In this document: positions 19,185 to 28,340 of the stretch, in pieces
How positions within the stretch are numbered: position 1 is the stretch's first letter
How the letters are laid out: each line of letters begins with the position of its first letter
Source: Enterobacter hormaechei ATCC 49162
GTDB taxonomy: Bacteria > Pseudomonadota > Gammaproteobacteria > Enterobacterales > Enterobacteriaceae
Length of the DNA stretch: 64,000 nt
NCBI RefSeq assembly: GCF_001875655.1
Contig: NZ_MKEQ01000001.1
Coordinates: forward strand, 2,232,001-2,296,000
Direction of reading: 5' to 3'
Notes under the pieces: generated by a model
The model's input: the letters and a program-made list of their open reading frames with translations, nothing else
Told to the model about the DNA's origin: nothing
Database searches by the model: none
Translations under genes and position numbers: made by a program

Positions 19185-20647
19185 AAAAGATTAACCACTG
19201 GATCAACGGGAAAAACGTCGCCGGAAGTGAGTACTTCCACACCACCAACCCGGCCTCCGGCGAGGTGCTGGCTGAAGTGGCCTCCGGCGGGGAAGCCGAA
19301 ATCCATCAGGCCGTTGCCGCCGCCAAAGAGGCGTTCCCGAAATGGGCCAACCTGCCGATGAAGGAGCGCGCGCGCCTGATGCGTCGCCTGGGCGATCTGA
19401 TTGACCAGAACGTGCCGGACATTGCCGCGATGGAAACCGCCGACACCGGCCTGCCGATCCACCAGACCAAAAACGTGCTCATTCCGCGCGCCTCGCACAA
19501 CTTTGAATTCTTCGCCGAGGTGTGCCAGCAGATGAACGGCAAAACCTACCCGGTCGATGACAAGATGCTCAACTACACCCTGGTGCAGCCAGTGGGCGTC
19601 TGCGCGCTGGTGTCGCCGTGGAACGTGCCGTTTATGACCGCCACCTGGAAGGTTGCGCCGTGCCTCGCGCTGGGAAACACCGCGGTGCTGAAGATGTCTG
19701 AACTCTCGCCGCTGACCGCCGACCGTCTGGGCGAGCTGGCGCTGGAGGCGGGCATTCCGGCGGGCGTGCTGAACGTGGTGCAGGGCTATGGCGCGACGGC
19801 GGGCGACGCGCTGGTGCGCCATCACGACGTGCGCGCCGTCTCCTTTACCGGCGGGACCGCCACCGGGCGCAACATCATGAAAAACGCCGGGCTGAAGAAA
19901 TACTCTATGGAGCTGGGCGGTAAATCGCCGGTATTGATTTTTGAAGACGCCGACATCGAGCGTGCGCTGGACGCCGCCCTGTTCACCATCTTCTCCATCA
20001 ACGGCGAACGCTGCACCGCTGGCTCGCGCATCTTTATCCAGCAGAGCATCTACCCGGAATTCGTCAAGCGCTTCGCCGAGCGCGCCAGCCGCCTGCGCGT
20101 GGGCGACCCGACCGATCCGAACACCCAGATTGGTGCGCTCATCAGCCAGCAACACTGGGAAAAAGTCTCCGGCTATATCCGTCTCGGTATTGAAGAAGGC
20201 GCGACCCTGCTGGCGGGCGGCCCGGACAAACCAACCGATCTGCCTGCGCACCTGAAGGGCGGCAACTTCCTGCGCCCGACCGTACTGGCGGATGTTGATA
20301 ACCGCATGCGCGTGGCGCAGGAGGAGATCTTCGGGCCGGTGGCCTGCCTCCTGCCGTTCAAAGACGAAGCGGAGGGCCTGCGGCTGGCGAACGACGTGGA
20401 GTACGGGCTGGCGTCATATATCTGGACCCAGGACGTCAGCAAAGTGCTGCGTCTGGCGCGCAATATCGAAGCGGGCATGGTGTTCGTTAACACCCAGAAC
20501 GTGCGCGACCTGCGCCAGCCCTTTGGCGGCGTGAAAGCCTCCGGCACCGGGCGCGAGGGTGGCGAGTACAGCTTTGAAGTCTTCGCGGAGATGAAGAACG
20601 TCTGCATCTCCATGGGCGACCATCCGATTCCAAAATGGGGGATCTGA
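19181..20647 (+). CDS. hpaE: HpaE, 5-carboxymethyl-2-hydroxymuconate semialdehyde dehydrogenase
   Basis: 488 residues, the family's usual length. Aldehyde dehydrogenase features are all present: NAD-binding SFTGGTATG (about 221-229), general-base E244 in MELGGKSP, and nucleophile C278 in NGERCTAGSR. It oxidises CHMS, the ring-cleavage product of homoprotocatechuate, to the dicarboxylate with NAD+. It is coupled to hpaG (ATGA overlap) and followed by hpaD after two bases. Confidence 0.94.
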   Translation: MKKINHWINGKNVAGSEYFHTTNPASGEVLAEVASGGEAEIHQAVAAAKEAFPKWANLPMKERARLMRRLGDLIDQNVPDIAAMETADTGLPIHQTKNVLIPRASHNFEFFAEVCQQMNGKTYPVDDKMLNYTLVQPVGVCALVSPWNVPFMTATWKVAPCLALGNTAVLKMSELSPLTADRLGELALEAGIPAGVLNVVQGYGATAGDALVRHHDVRAVSFTGGTATGRNIMKNAGLKKYSMELGGKSPVLIFEDADIERALDAALFTIFSINGERCTAGSRIFIQQSIYPEFVKRFAERASRLRVGDPTDPNTQIGALISQQHWEKVSGYIRLGIEEGATLLAGGPDKPTDLPAHLKGGNFLRPTVLADVDNRMRVAQEEIFGPVACLLPFKDEAEGLRLANDVEYGLASYIWTQDVSKVLRLARNIEAGMVFVNTQNVRDLRQPFGGVKASGTGREGGEYSFEVFAEMKNVCISMGDHPIPKWGI

Positions 20648-20649
20648 TC

Positions 20650-21501
20650 ATGGGAAAATTAGCGTTAGCGGCAAAAATCACCCACGTCCCGTCGATGTAT
20701 CTCTCCGAACTGCCGGGCAAAAACCACGGCTGCCGCCAGTCGGCCATCGACGGGCATAAAGAGATCAGCAAGCGCTGCCGCGAGCTGGGCGTGGACACCA
20801 TCATCGTGTTCGACACCCACTGGCTGGTGAACAGCGCGTACCACATCAACTGCGCGGACCATTTTTCAGGCGTCTACACCAGCAACGAGCTGCCGCATTT
20901 TATTCGCGACATGACCTACGACTACGACGGCAACCCGGAACTCGGTCAGCTGATCGCCGACGAGGCGGTGAAGCGTGGCGTGCGCGCCAAAGCGCACAAC
21001 ATCCCGAGCCTCAAGCTGGAGTACGGCACGCTGGTGCCGATGCGCTACATGAACGCGGATAAGCACTTCAAAGTGATCTCCATCTCGGCGTTCTGCACGG
21101 TTCACGACTTCGCCGACAGCCGCAGGCTGGGCGAGGCCATCGTCAGCGCCATCGAAAAATACGACGGCACCGTGGCGGTGCTCGCCAGCGGCTCGCTCTC
21201 GCACCGCTTTATCGATGATCAGCGCGCGGAGGAGGGGATGAACAGCTACACCCGCGAGTTCGACCGCCAGATGGACGAGCGGGTGGTGAAGCTGTGGCGC
21301 GAAGGCCAGTTTAAGGAGTTTTGCAGCATGCTGCCGGAATACGCCGACTACTGCTATGGCGAGGGCAACATGCACGACACGGTGATGCTGCTGGGGATGC
21401 TCGGCTGGGACAAATACGACGGCAAGGTGGAGTTCCTCACCGAGCTGTTCGCCAGTTCCGGCACTGGTCAGGTTAACGCCGTTTTCCCGCTGCCCGCGTA
21501 A
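20650..21501 (+). CDS. hpaD: HpaD, homoprotocatechuate 2,3-dioxygenase
   Basis: 283 residues from ATG 20650 (MGKLALAAKITHVPSMYLSEL), the same length as E. coli HpaD. It is a class III (LigB-type) extradiol dioxygenase; the N-terminal histidines in KITHVPS and FDTHWLVNSAYHI are the expected Fe(II) ligand region. It opens the ring of 3,4-dihydroxyphenylacetate to give CHMS. The upstream in-frame ATG at 20635 lies within hpaE and adds only five residues, so it is not used. Confidence 0.94.
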   Translation: MGKLALAAKITHVPSMYLSELPGKNHGCRQSAIDGHKEISKRCRELGVDTIIVFDTHWLVNSAYHINCADHFSGVYTSNELPHFIRDMTYDYDGNPELGQLIADEAVKRGVRAKAHNIPSLKLEYGTLVPMRYMNADKHFKVISISAFCTVHDFADSRRLGEAIVSAIEKYDGTVAVLASGSLSHRFIDDQRAEEGMNSYTREFDRQMDERVVKLWREGQFKEFCSMLPEYADYCYGEGNMHDTVMLLGMLGWDKYDGKVEFLTELFASSGTGQVNAVFPLPA

Positions 21502-21510
21502 GGAGTCACC

Positions 21511-21891
21511 ATGCCGCATTTTATTGCTGAATGTACCGACAACATCCGCGAGCAGGCCGACCTGCCGGGGCTGTTCGCCAAAGTGAACGAGGCGCTGGCC
21601 GCCACGGGCATCTTCCCCATCGGCGGTATCCGCAGCCGCGCCCACTGGCTGGACACCTGGCAGATGGCCGACGGCAGGCACGATTACGCCTTTGTGCATA
21701 TGACGCTGAAGATTGGTGCCGGGCGCAGCCTGGAGAGCCGGGAAGCCGTGGGGGAGATGCTGTTTGAGCTGATCAAAACGCACTTCGCGGAGCTGATGGC
21801 GGAGCGCTATCTGGCGCTGTCGTTCGCCATGGAAGAACTCGATCCGACGCTCAACTACAAGCAGAACAACGTGCACGCGTTGTTTAAGTAA
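21511..21891 (+). CDS. hpaF: HpaF, 5-carboxymethyl-2-hydroxymuconate delta-isomerase
   Basis: 126 residues. The initiator methionine is followed by proline (MPHFIAECTDNIREQADLPGLF), the N-terminal proline being the catalytic base of the tautomerase superfamily. It isomerises CHM before decarboxylation by HpaG. It follows hpaD after nine bases with AGGAG upstream. A gap of 131 bases filled with palindromes separates it from hpaH. Confidence 0.92.
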   Translation: MPHFIAECTDNIREQADLPGLFAKVNEALAATGIFPIGGIRSRAHWLDTWQMADGRHDYAFVHMTLKIGAGRSLESREAVGEMLFELIKTHFAELMAERYLALSFAMEELDPTLNYKQNNVHALFK

Positions 21892-21905
21892 CACGCTTGA
21901 TCGAT

Positions 21906-21997
21906 CCCCTCTCCCCTTTGGGGAGAGGGTTAGGGTGAGGGGAAATCTCTGCGGCCTGATGCCCTCACCCCGGCCCTCTCCCACAGGGAGAGGGAGA
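21906..21997. repeat. Pair of palindromic repeats inside the hpa operon
   Basis: One copy at 21906-21942 (CCCCTCTCCCC...GGGGAGAGGG then TTAGGGTGAGGGG) and an inverted copy at 21962-21997. Related copies occur after hpaA and after the nuclease-helicase gene. They fill the only sizeable gap in the operon, and each can form a strong hairpin in the transcript. Confidence 0.8.
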
Positions 21998-22022
21998 AAA
22001 CAAATAACAACAGGATATCGCC

Positions 22023-22826
22023 ATGCTCGACAAACACACCCATACTCTGATCGCCCACCGCCTGCATCAGGCGGAACAATCCCGGGAGCAAATCCGCGCG
22101 ATCTCGCTGGAGTACCCGGAGATCACCATTGAAGACGCCTACGCCGTCCAGCGCGAATGGGTGAACCTGAAAATTGCCGAAGGCCGTGTGCTGAAAGGCC
22201 ACAAGATCGGCCTCACCTCCAAAGCGATGCAGGCCAGCTCGCAGATCAGCGAGCCGGACTACGGTGCACTGCTGGACAACATGTTCTTCCACGACGGCAG
22301 CGACATCCCCGTGGATCGCTTTATCGTCCCGCGCATTGAAGTGGAGCTGGCCTTCGTGCTGGCAAAACCGCTGCGCGGCCCGAACTGCATGATCTTCGAC
22401 GTCTACAACGCCACGGACTACGTCATCCCCGCCCTGGAACTGATCGACGCCCGCTGCCACAACATCGACCCGGAAACCCAGCGCCCGCGCAAGGTGTTCG
22501 ACACCATCTCCGATAACGCCGCCAATGCGGGCGTGATCCTCGGCGGCCGCCCAATTAAACCCGACGAGCTGGATCTGCGCTGGATCTCCGCCCTGCTCTA
22601 CCGCAACGGCGTGATCGAAGAGACCGGCGTTGCCGCTGGCGTGCTTAACCACCCGGCGAACGGCGTGGCGTGGCTGGCGAACAAACTCGCGCCATACGAT
22701 GTGCAGCTTGAACCAGGGCAAATCATCCTCGGCGGCTCGTTTACCCGCCCGGTACCCGCCAGCAGGGGCGACACCTTCCACGTCGACTACGGCAACATGG
22801 GCTCCATCAGCTGCCGCTTTGTATAA
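22023..22826 (+). CDS. hpaH: HpaH, 2-oxohept-4-ene-1,7-dioate hydratase
   Basis: 267 residues, the usual length of the MhpD/HpaH hydratase family. Conserved features include [34 protein letters not shown] (acidic metal ligands) and the C-terminal [26 protein letters not shown]. It adds water to 2-oxohept-3-enedioate to give 4-hydroxy-2-oxoheptanedioate, the substrate of HpaI encoded next. Confidence 0.93.
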   Translation: MLDKHTHTLIAHRLHQAEQSREQIRAISLEYPEITIEDAYAVQREWVNLKIAEGRVLKGHKIGLTSKAMQASSQISEPDYGALLDNMFFHDGSDIPVDRFIVPRIEVELAFVLAKPLRGPNCMIFDVYNATDYVIPALELIDARCHNIDPETQRPRKVFDTISDNAANAGVILGGRPIKPDELDLRWISALLYRNGVIEETGVAAGVLNHPANGVAWLANKLAPYDVQLEPGQIILGGSFTRPVPASRGDTFHVDYGNMGSISCRFV

Positions 22827-22836
22827 GGAGATGACC

Positions 22837-23634
22837 ATGCAAAACGCATTCAAAGCGGCGCTGAAGGCGGGCCGTCCGCAAATCGGGTTATGGCTGGGGC
22901 TGACCAGCAGTTACAGCGCAGAGCTACTGGCCGGAGCAGGCTTCGACTGGCTGCTGATCGACGGGGAGCACGCGCCAAACAGCGTGCAGACCATCTTAAC
23001 CCAGCTACAGGCCATCGCCCCTTATCCCAGCCAGCCGGTGGTGCGCCCGTCGTGGAACGATCCGGTGCAGATCAAACAGCTGCTGGACGTGGGGGCGCAA
23101 ACCCTGCTGGTGCCGATGGTGCAAAACGCCGACGAAGCGCGGCTGGCGGTGAGCGCCACGCGCTACCCGCCTGCGGGCATTCGCGGCGTTGGCAGCGCGC
23201 TGGCGCGGGCGTCGCGCTGGAACCGCATCCCGGACTATCTGCATCAGGCTAACGACGCCATGTGCGTGCTGGTGCAAATCGAAACCCGCATGGCATTGAA
23301 AAACCTGCCGCAGATCCTGGACGTGGAAGGCGTCGACGGGGTGTTTATCGGCCCGGCGGATCTGAGCGCCGACATGGGCTTCGCTGGCAACCCGCAGCAC
23401 CCGGAGGTGCAGGCCGCCATTGAACAGGCGATCGCGCAGATCCTGAGCGCGGGTAAAGCGCCCGGCATCCTGATGGCGAACGAGCAGCTGGCGAAACGCT
23501 ACCTTGAACTCGGCGCGCGGTTTGTCGCCGTCGGCGTGGATACCACTCTGCTCGCCCGTGGCGCGGAAGCGCTGGCGGCGCGCTTTATCGAACAACCGGT
23601 TACGTCAGTGAATAACAATAAATCCGTCTACTAA
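22837..23634 (+). CDS. hpaI: HpaI, 4-hydroxy-2-oxoheptanedioate aldolase
   Basis: 265 residues from ATG 22837. The AAGGAG at 22825-22830 directly abuts an earlier ATG at 22831, so 22837 is preferred. It is a class II pyruvate aldolase of the HpcH/HpaI family with LIDGEHAPN, the arginine motif [13 protein letters not shown] and the [12 protein letters not shown] metal site. It cleaves the substrate into pyruvate and succinic semialdehyde, completing the pathway. A large part of the gene shows strong third-position GC bias, which produces long spurious antisense frames. Confidence 0.94.
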   Translation: MQNAFKAALKAGRPQIGLWLGLTSSYSAELLAGAGFDWLLIDGEHAPNSVQTILTQLQAIAPYPSQPVVRPSWNDPVQIKQLLDVGAQTLLVPMVQNADEARLAVSATRYPPAGIRGVGSALARASRWNRIPDYLHQANDAMCVLVQIETRMALKNLPQILDVEGVDGVFIGPADLSADMGFAGNPQHPEVQAAIEQAIAQILSAGKAPGILMANEQLAKRYLELGARFVAVGVDTTLLARGAEALAARFIEQPVTSVNNNKSVY

Positions 23635-23655
23635 ACGTAAGATCTGGAGCGCACC

Positions 23656-25002
23656 ATGACGACCTCTACCCTGCAAGATAAGAAAGCTATAGAACATCGC
23701 GCGATCAACAAGCTGTTCCGTCGTTTGATCGTGTTTCTCTTTATCCTGTTTGTTTTCTCGTTTCTCGATCGCATCAACATCGGCTTTGCCGGACTGACGA
23801 TGGGCAAAGATCTGGGCCTCACCTCCACCATGTTTGGCCTGGCCGCGACGCTGTTTTACGTCACCTACGTGCTGTGCGGCATCCCGAGCAACATCATGCT
23901 GGCGAAGGTCGGCGCCCGCCGCTGGATCGCCGGGATCATGGTGGTATGGGGCATCGCCTCCACCTGCACCATGTTCGCCACCAGCCCGGAAACGCTTTAC
24001 GTGCTGCGCATGCTGGTGGGCATTGCCGAAGCCGGTTTCCTGCCGGGCATTCTGGTGTATCTCACCTGGTGGTTCCCGGCCTATCATCGCGCCCGCGCCA
24101 ACGCGCTGTTTATGATTGCCATGCCGGTCACCATGATGCTCGGCTCGATCCTCTCCGGGTACATCCTGGCAATGGACGGGCTGTGGAACCTGAAAGGCTG
24201 GCAGTGGCTGTTCCTGCTGGAAGGGTTGCCGTCGGTGGTGCTCGGCGTCGTGACCTGGTTTTACCTCAACGACACGCCGGATCAGGCCACCTGGCTGGAC
24301 GATGACGAAAAGCAGGCGCTGAAAGCGATGATCGCCCGCGAGCAGGAGGTCGCCATTGCCCAATCCGTCACGCCACGCTCGACGCTGCGCGAAGTGCTGA
24401 CTCCGGCGGTGCTGCTCTACACGCTGGCCTACTTCTGCCTGACCAACACACTCAGCGCCATCAACATCTGGACGCCGCAGATCCTGCAAAGCTTCAACAC
24501 GGGAAGCAGCAATATCGTCATCGGCCTGCTGGCGGCGATCCCGCAGTTTTGCACCATCCTCGGGATGATCTGGTGGAGCCGCCGCTCCGACAGGCTGAAA
24601 GAGCGAAAAAAGCACACCATCCTGCCGTATCTGTTTGCGGCAGCGGGATGGATGCTGGCCTCGGCGACCGATCACAGCCTGATCCAGCTGCTTGGCATCA
24701 TCATGGCCTCAACCGGATCGTTTACCGCCATGGCGATCTTCTGGACCACGCCGGACCAGGTGATTAGCCTGCAATCCCGCGCGGTGGCGCTGGCGGTGAT
24801 CAACGCCATCGGCAACGTCGGATCTGCCGTCAGCCCGTTGCTGATTGGGATCCTGCGCGACGCGACCGGCAGCTTTAGCTCGGGGCTGTGGTTCGTGGCG
24901 GGTCTGCTGGTGGTGGGCGCGCTGGTGCTGACGCGCATTCCGATGACGCAGCGGGATCAACAGAGGAACGATCATGTGCCTGAGCCCCATCGCCAACATT
25001 GA
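23656..25002 (+). CDS. hpaX: HpaX, MFS transporter for 4-hydroxyphenylacetate
   Basis: 448 residues with about 12 membrane segments. The first carries FLDRINIGFAGLTMGKDLGLT, the anion:cation symporter (ACS) family signature, and the central loop lies near residues 215-250. HpaX is the known 4-HPA permease of this cluster. It follows hpaI after 21 bases and overlaps hpaA by 29 bases, so it is probably the seventh gene of the same transcript. Confidence 0.92.
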   Translation: MTTSTLQDKKAIEHRAINKLFRRLIVFLFILFVFSFLDRINIGFAGLTMGKDLGLTSTMFGLAATLFYVTYVLCGIPSNIMLAKVGARRWIAGIMVVWGIASTCTMFATSPETLYVLRMLVGIAEAGFLPGILVYLTWWFPAYHRARANALFMIAMPVTMMLGSILSGYILAMDGLWNLKGWQWLFLLEGLPSVVLGVVTWFYLNDTPDQATWLDDDEKQALKAMIAREQEVAIAQSVTPRSTLREVLTPAVLLYTLAYFCLTNTLSAINIWTPQILQSFNTGSSNIVIGLLAAIPQFCTILGMIWWSRRSDRLKERKKHTILPYLFAAAGWMLASATDHSLIQLLGIIMASTGSFTAMAIFWTTPDQVISLQSRAVALAVINAIGNVGSAVSPLLIGILRDATGSFSSGLWFVAGLLVVGALVLTRIPMTQRDQQRNDHVPEPHRQH

Positions 25003-25900
25003 TATCAGCAAGGAGTACGACGAAAGTCTGGGCACCGACGATGTGCATTACCAGTCGTTTGCCCGCATGGCGGCCTTTTTTGGCCGCGACATGCAGGCGC
25101 ATCGTCACGACCAGTATTTTCAGATGCACTTTCTCGATACCGGACAGATTGAACTTCAGCTTGACGATCACCGCTACTCGGTGCAGGCCCCGCTGTTTGT
25201 GCTGACGCCGCCGTCGGTGCCGCACGCGTTTATCACCGAATCCGACAGCGACGGTCACGTGCTGACGGTGCGCGAGGATCTCATCTGGCCGCTATTAGAA
25301 GTGCTCTACCCCGGCACGCGGGAAGCGTTCGGCCTGCCGGGGATCTGCCTGTCGCTTGCCGACAGGCCTGACGAACTGGCGGCGCTGAAGCACTACTGGC
25401 AGCTCATTGCCCGGGAATCCACGGAACAGCTGCCGGGACGTGAATATACGCTGACCCTTCTGGCGCAGGCGGTGTTTACCCTGCTGCTGCGCAACGCGAA
25501 GCTCGACGACCACGCCTCAGGCGGTATGCGCGGCGAGCTGAAGCTGTTCCAGCGCTTTAATCAGCTGACAGATGCGCACTACCACGAGCACTGGACGGTG
25601 CCGGAATACGCCAGCGAACTGCACCTCACCGAATCCCGCCTGACGGACATCTGCCGCCGCTTCGCCAACCGCTCGCCGAAACGGCTGATCTTCGACCGGC
25701 AGCTGCGGGAGGCCAGACGGCTGCTGCTGTTTTCCGACAGCACAGTGAGCGAAATTGCCTGGCAGCTGGGGTTTAAAGATCCGGCCTATTTCGCCCGGTT
25801 TTTTAACCGGCTGACGGGGTGCTCACCCAGCGCGTATCGGGCGCAGAAAGTACCGGTTTCCCCTCACCCCGGCCCTCTCCCCACAGGGGAGAGGGTGTAA
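24974..25900 (+). CDS. hpaA: HpaA, AraC-family activator of hpaBC, with repeat-derived C-terminus
   Basis: 308 residues. An N-terminal cupin sensor (about 30-110; AHRHDQYFQMHFLDTG) precedes an AraC double helix-turn-helix (about 200-295; WTVPEYASELHLTESRLTDICRRFANRSPKRLI, EIAWQLGFKDPAYFARFFNR..GCSPSAYR). It activates hpaBC in response to 4-HPA or phenylacetate. The start lies inside hpaX. Oddly, the last 13 or so codons (SPHPGPLPTGERV, stop at 25900) are read from a palindromic repeat that begins at 25860, so the native tail has been replaced or extended. Confidence 0.92.
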   Translation: MCLSPIANIDISKEYDESLGTDDVHYQSFARMAAFFGRDMQAHRHDQYFQMHFLDTGQIELQLDDHRYSVQAPLFVLTPPSVPHAFITESDSDGHVLTVREDLIWPLLEVLYPGTREAFGLPGICLSLADRPDELAALKHYWQLIARESTEQLPGREYTLTLLAQAVFTLLLRNAKLDDHASGGMRGELKLFQRFNQLTDAHYHEHWTVPEYASELHLTESRLTDICRRFANRSPKRLIFDRQLREARRLLLFSDSTVSEIAWQLGFKDPAYFARFFNRLTGCSPSAYRAQKVPVSPHPGPLPTGERV

Positions 25901-25941
25901 TTGTTCCCTCTCCCCTGTGGGGAGAGGGTTAGGGTGAGGGG
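25860..25941. repeat. Inverted pair of palindromic repeats at the 3' end of hpaA
   Basis: Copy 1 at 25860-25895 and an inverted copy at 25906-25941 are separated by ten bases. Together they form a long imperfect hairpin. Copy 1 encodes the end of HpaA. The element lies between hpaA and the hpaB promoter region and could terminate the hpaG-A transcript. Confidence 0.8.
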
Positions 25942-26084
25942 ACAACGATCACAAATCCCCTCTCCACCCGAAAAGTACCTGCCGTTGTCCCAATCGTCCC
26001 TTCACGTTCCGCCCCTCTCACGCTTCAATTAAACAACAAAAACAAAACATAAATTTAACAACCATCTTCCGATACGAGGTCCCT

Positions 26085-27647
26085 ATGAAGCCTGAAGATT
26101 TCCGCGCTGATGCCAAACGTCCGTTAACCGGTGAAGAGTATTTAAAAAGCCTGCAAGATGGCCGTGAGATTTATATCTACGGCGAACGCGTGAAGGACGT
26201 CACTACCCACCCGGCATTTCGCAATGCGGCGGCGTCCATCGCCCAGATGTACGACGCCCTGCACAAGCCAGACATGCAGGATACCCTCTGCTGGGGCACT
26301 GACACCGGCAGCGGCGGCTACACCCATAAATTCTTCCGCGTGGCGAAAAGCGCCGACGACCTGCGCCAGCAGCGTGACGCCATCGCCGAGTGGTCGCGCC
26401 TGAGCTACGGCTGGATGGGGCGTACGCCGGACTACAAAGCGGCGTTCGGCTGCGCGCTGGGGGCGAACCCTGCCTTCTACGGTCAGTTCGAGCAGAACGC
26501 CCGCAACTGGTACACCCGTATTCAGGAAACCGGCCTCTACTTTAACCATGCCATCGTAAACCCGCCGATCGACCGCCACAAACCGGCGGACGAGGTGAAA
26601 GACGTTTACATCAAGCTGGAGAAAGAGACCGACGCCGGGATCATCGTCAGCGGCGCGAAAGTGGTGGCGACCAACTCGGCGTTGACCCACTACAACATGA
26701 TCGGTTTTGGCTCGGCGCAGGTGATGGGCGAAAACCCGGACTTCGCGCTGATGTTCGTCGCCCCCATGGACGCCGAAGGGGTGAAGCTGATCTCCCGCGC
26801 CTCTTACGAGATGGTGGCAGGTGCCACCGGCTCTCCGTACGACTATCCGCTCTCCAGCCGCTTCGACGAGAACGATGCGATCCTGGTGATGGATAACGTG
26901 CTAATCCCATGGGAAAACGTGCTCATCTATCGCGATTTCGACCGCTGCCGTCGCTGGACGATGGAAGGTGGCTTCGCCCGCATGTACCCGCTTCAGGCCT
27001 GCGTGCGTCTGGCGGTGAAGCTCGACTTCATCACCGCCCTGCTGAAAAAATCGCTGGAGTGTACCGGCACCCTTGAGTTCCGTGGCGTACAGGCAGATCT
27101 CGGCGAAGTGGTGGCGTGGCGCAACATGTTCTGGGCGCTGAGCGACTCCATGTGCTCCGAAGCCACGCCGTGGGTGAACGGCGCGTACCTGCCTGACCAC
27201 GCGGCGTTGCAGACCTACCGTGTGATGGCGCCAATGGCCTATGCGAAGATCAAGAACATCATCGAACGTAACGTCACCTCCGGGCTGATCTACCTGCCGT
27301 CCAGCGCCCGTGACCTGAACAACCCGCAGATCGACCAGTATCTGGCGAAGTACGTGCGCGGCTCCAACGGAATGGATCATGTCGAACGCATCAAGATTCT
27401 GAAACTGATGTGGGATGCCATCGGCAGCGAGTTTGGCGGACGTCACGAGCTGTACGAAATCAACTACTCCGGTAGCCAGGATGAAATCCGTCTGCAATGC
27501 CTGCGTCAGGCGCAAAGCTCCGGCAACATGGACAAGATGATGGCGATGGTTGACCGCTGCATGTCCGAGTACGACCAGCACGGCTGGACCGTACCGCACC
27601 TGCACAACAACACTGATATCAACATGCTGGATAAGCTGCTGAAATAA
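26085..27647 (+). CDS. hpaB: HpaB, 4-hydroxyphenylacetate 3-monooxygenase, oxygenase subunit
   Basis: 520 residues, the same length as E. coli HpaB. It begins MKPEDFRADAKRPLTGEEYLKSL. The FAD/substrate region includes GYTHKFFRVAKSADDL and ATGSPYDYPLSSRFDENDAILV, and the C-terminal helices include HELYEINYSG. It hydroxylates 4-HPA to homoprotocatechuate using FADH2 delivered by HpaC. A GAGGT ribosome site precedes the ATG. In E. coli the hpaBC promoter requires HpaA and CRP; I could not place a convincing CRP box in the 184-base upstream gap. Confidence 0.95.
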   Translation: MKPEDFRADAKRPLTGEEYLKSLQDGREIYIYGERVKDVTTHPAFRNAAASIAQMYDALHKPDMQDTLCWGTDTGSGGYTHKFFRVAKSADDLRQQRDAIAEWSRLSYGWMGRTPDYKAAFGCALGANPAFYGQFEQNARNWYTRIQETGLYFNHAIVNPPIDRHKPADEVKDVYIKLEKETDAGIIVSGAKVVATNSALTHYNMIGFGSAQVMGENPDFALMFVAPMDAEGVKLISRASYEMVAGATGSPYDYPLSSRFDENDAILVMDNVLIPWENVLIYRDFDRCRRWTMEGGFARMYPLQACVRLAVKLDFITALLKKSLECTGTLEFRGVQADLGEVVAWRNMFWALSDSMCSEATPWVNGAYLPDHAALQTYRVMAPMAYAKIKNIIERNVTSGLIYLPSSARDLNNPQIDQYLAKYVRGSNGMDHVERIKILKLMWDAIGSEFGGRHELYEINYSGSQDEIRLQCLRQAQSSGNMDKMMAMVDRCMSEYDQHGWTVPHLHNNTDINMLDKLLK

Positions 27648-27664
27648 CGCAGCGGGAGGTTTCA

Positions 27665-28174
27665 ATGCAAACAGAAGAACGCCTGCGTTTTCGCGACGCG
27701 ATGGCCAGCCTGTCGGCGGCGGTGAATGTGGTCACCACCGAGGGGGACGCCGGTCGCTGCGGCATTACCGCCACCGCTGTCTGCTCGGTAACGGACACCC
27801 CGCCTTCGATCATGGTCTGCATCAACGCCAACAGCGCCATGAACCCGGTCTTCCAGGGCAACGGCAAACTGTGCGTCAACGTGCTGAACCACGAGCAGGA
27901 GATCATGGCCCGCCACTTCGCCGGGATGACCGGCATGGCGATGGAGGAGCGCTTCGCTCTCTCCTGCTGGCAGAAAGGCCCGCTGGCGCAGCCGGTACTG
28001 AAGGGCGCCCTGGCAAGCCTGGAAGGTGAGATAGCCCAGGTGCAAACCATCGGCACCCATCTGGTCTATCTCGTGGAAATTAAGAACATCATCCTCAGCA
28101 GCGAGGGGCACGGCCTGATCTACTTCAAGCGCCGTTTCCACCCGGTGATGATGGAGATGGAAGCCGCGGTGTGA
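27665..28174 (+). CDS. hpaC: HpaC, NADH:flavin reductase component
   Basis: 169 residues, close to E. coli HpaC (170). The flavin-reductase-like split-barrel is evident: LRFRDAMASLSAAVNVVTTEGDAGRCGITATAVCSVTDTPP at the N-terminus and LNHEQEIMARHFAG. It reduces FAD with NADH and passes FADH2 to HpaB by diffusion. It is 17 bases downstream of hpaB with a GGGAGG ribosome site; a strong hairpin follows the gene. Confidence 0.94.
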   Translation: MQTEERLRFRDAMASLSAAVNVVTTEGDAGRCGITATAVCSVTDTPPSIMVCINANSAMNPVFQGNGKLCVNVLNHEQEIMARHFAGMTGMAMEERFALSCWQKGPLAQPVLKGALASLEGEIAQVQTIGTHLVYLVEIKNIILSSEGHGLIYFKRRFHPVMMEMEAAV

Positions 28175-28244
28175 TCCCGTTGCGCAAAAAAACGCTAACG
28201 TTTCGGCAAAGGTTCGCGGTTAACACGCCATAAGATCGCTTTCC

Positions 28245-28275
28245 GGGAAGGCTGGCGCGCAGGGCCAGCCTTCCC
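28245..28275 (+). terminator. Strong hairpin after hpaC
   Basis: GGGAAGGCTGGC (28245-28256) pairs perfectly with GCCAGCCTTCCC (28264-28275) around a 7-base loop. There is no T-run, so it may be a Rho-associated 3' end or an mRNA-stabilising structure rather than a textbook terminator. It lies upstream of the btsT control region. Confidence 0.5.
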
Positions 28276-28293
28276 CCGCAGGATTAGATTATC

Positions 28294-28315
28294 CTTAGTG
28301 ATCTCAATCACATAT
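28294..28315. promoter_or_regulatory. CRP-cAMP site upstream of btsT
   Basis: AGTGA (28297-28301), six bases, TCACA (28308-28312). One arm differs by one base from the TGTGA-N6-TCACA consensus and the other is perfect. E. coli btsT (yjiY) is known to need CRP, so this is the probable site. Confidence 0.75.
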
Positions 28316-28340
28316 TTTCGCCCGCCGGGGGTGAGCCTAA

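Noticed and set aside
18974..20251. 425-codon open frame antisense to hpaE
   Set aside because: Low-complexity Arg/His/Gly composition, no ribosome site and full overlap with a conserved enzyme; an artefact of GC-rich third positions.
20866..24675. Several long minus-strand frames across hpaD-hpaX
   Set aside because: All mirror the codon bias of the plus-strand hpa genes and cross gene borders without start signals.
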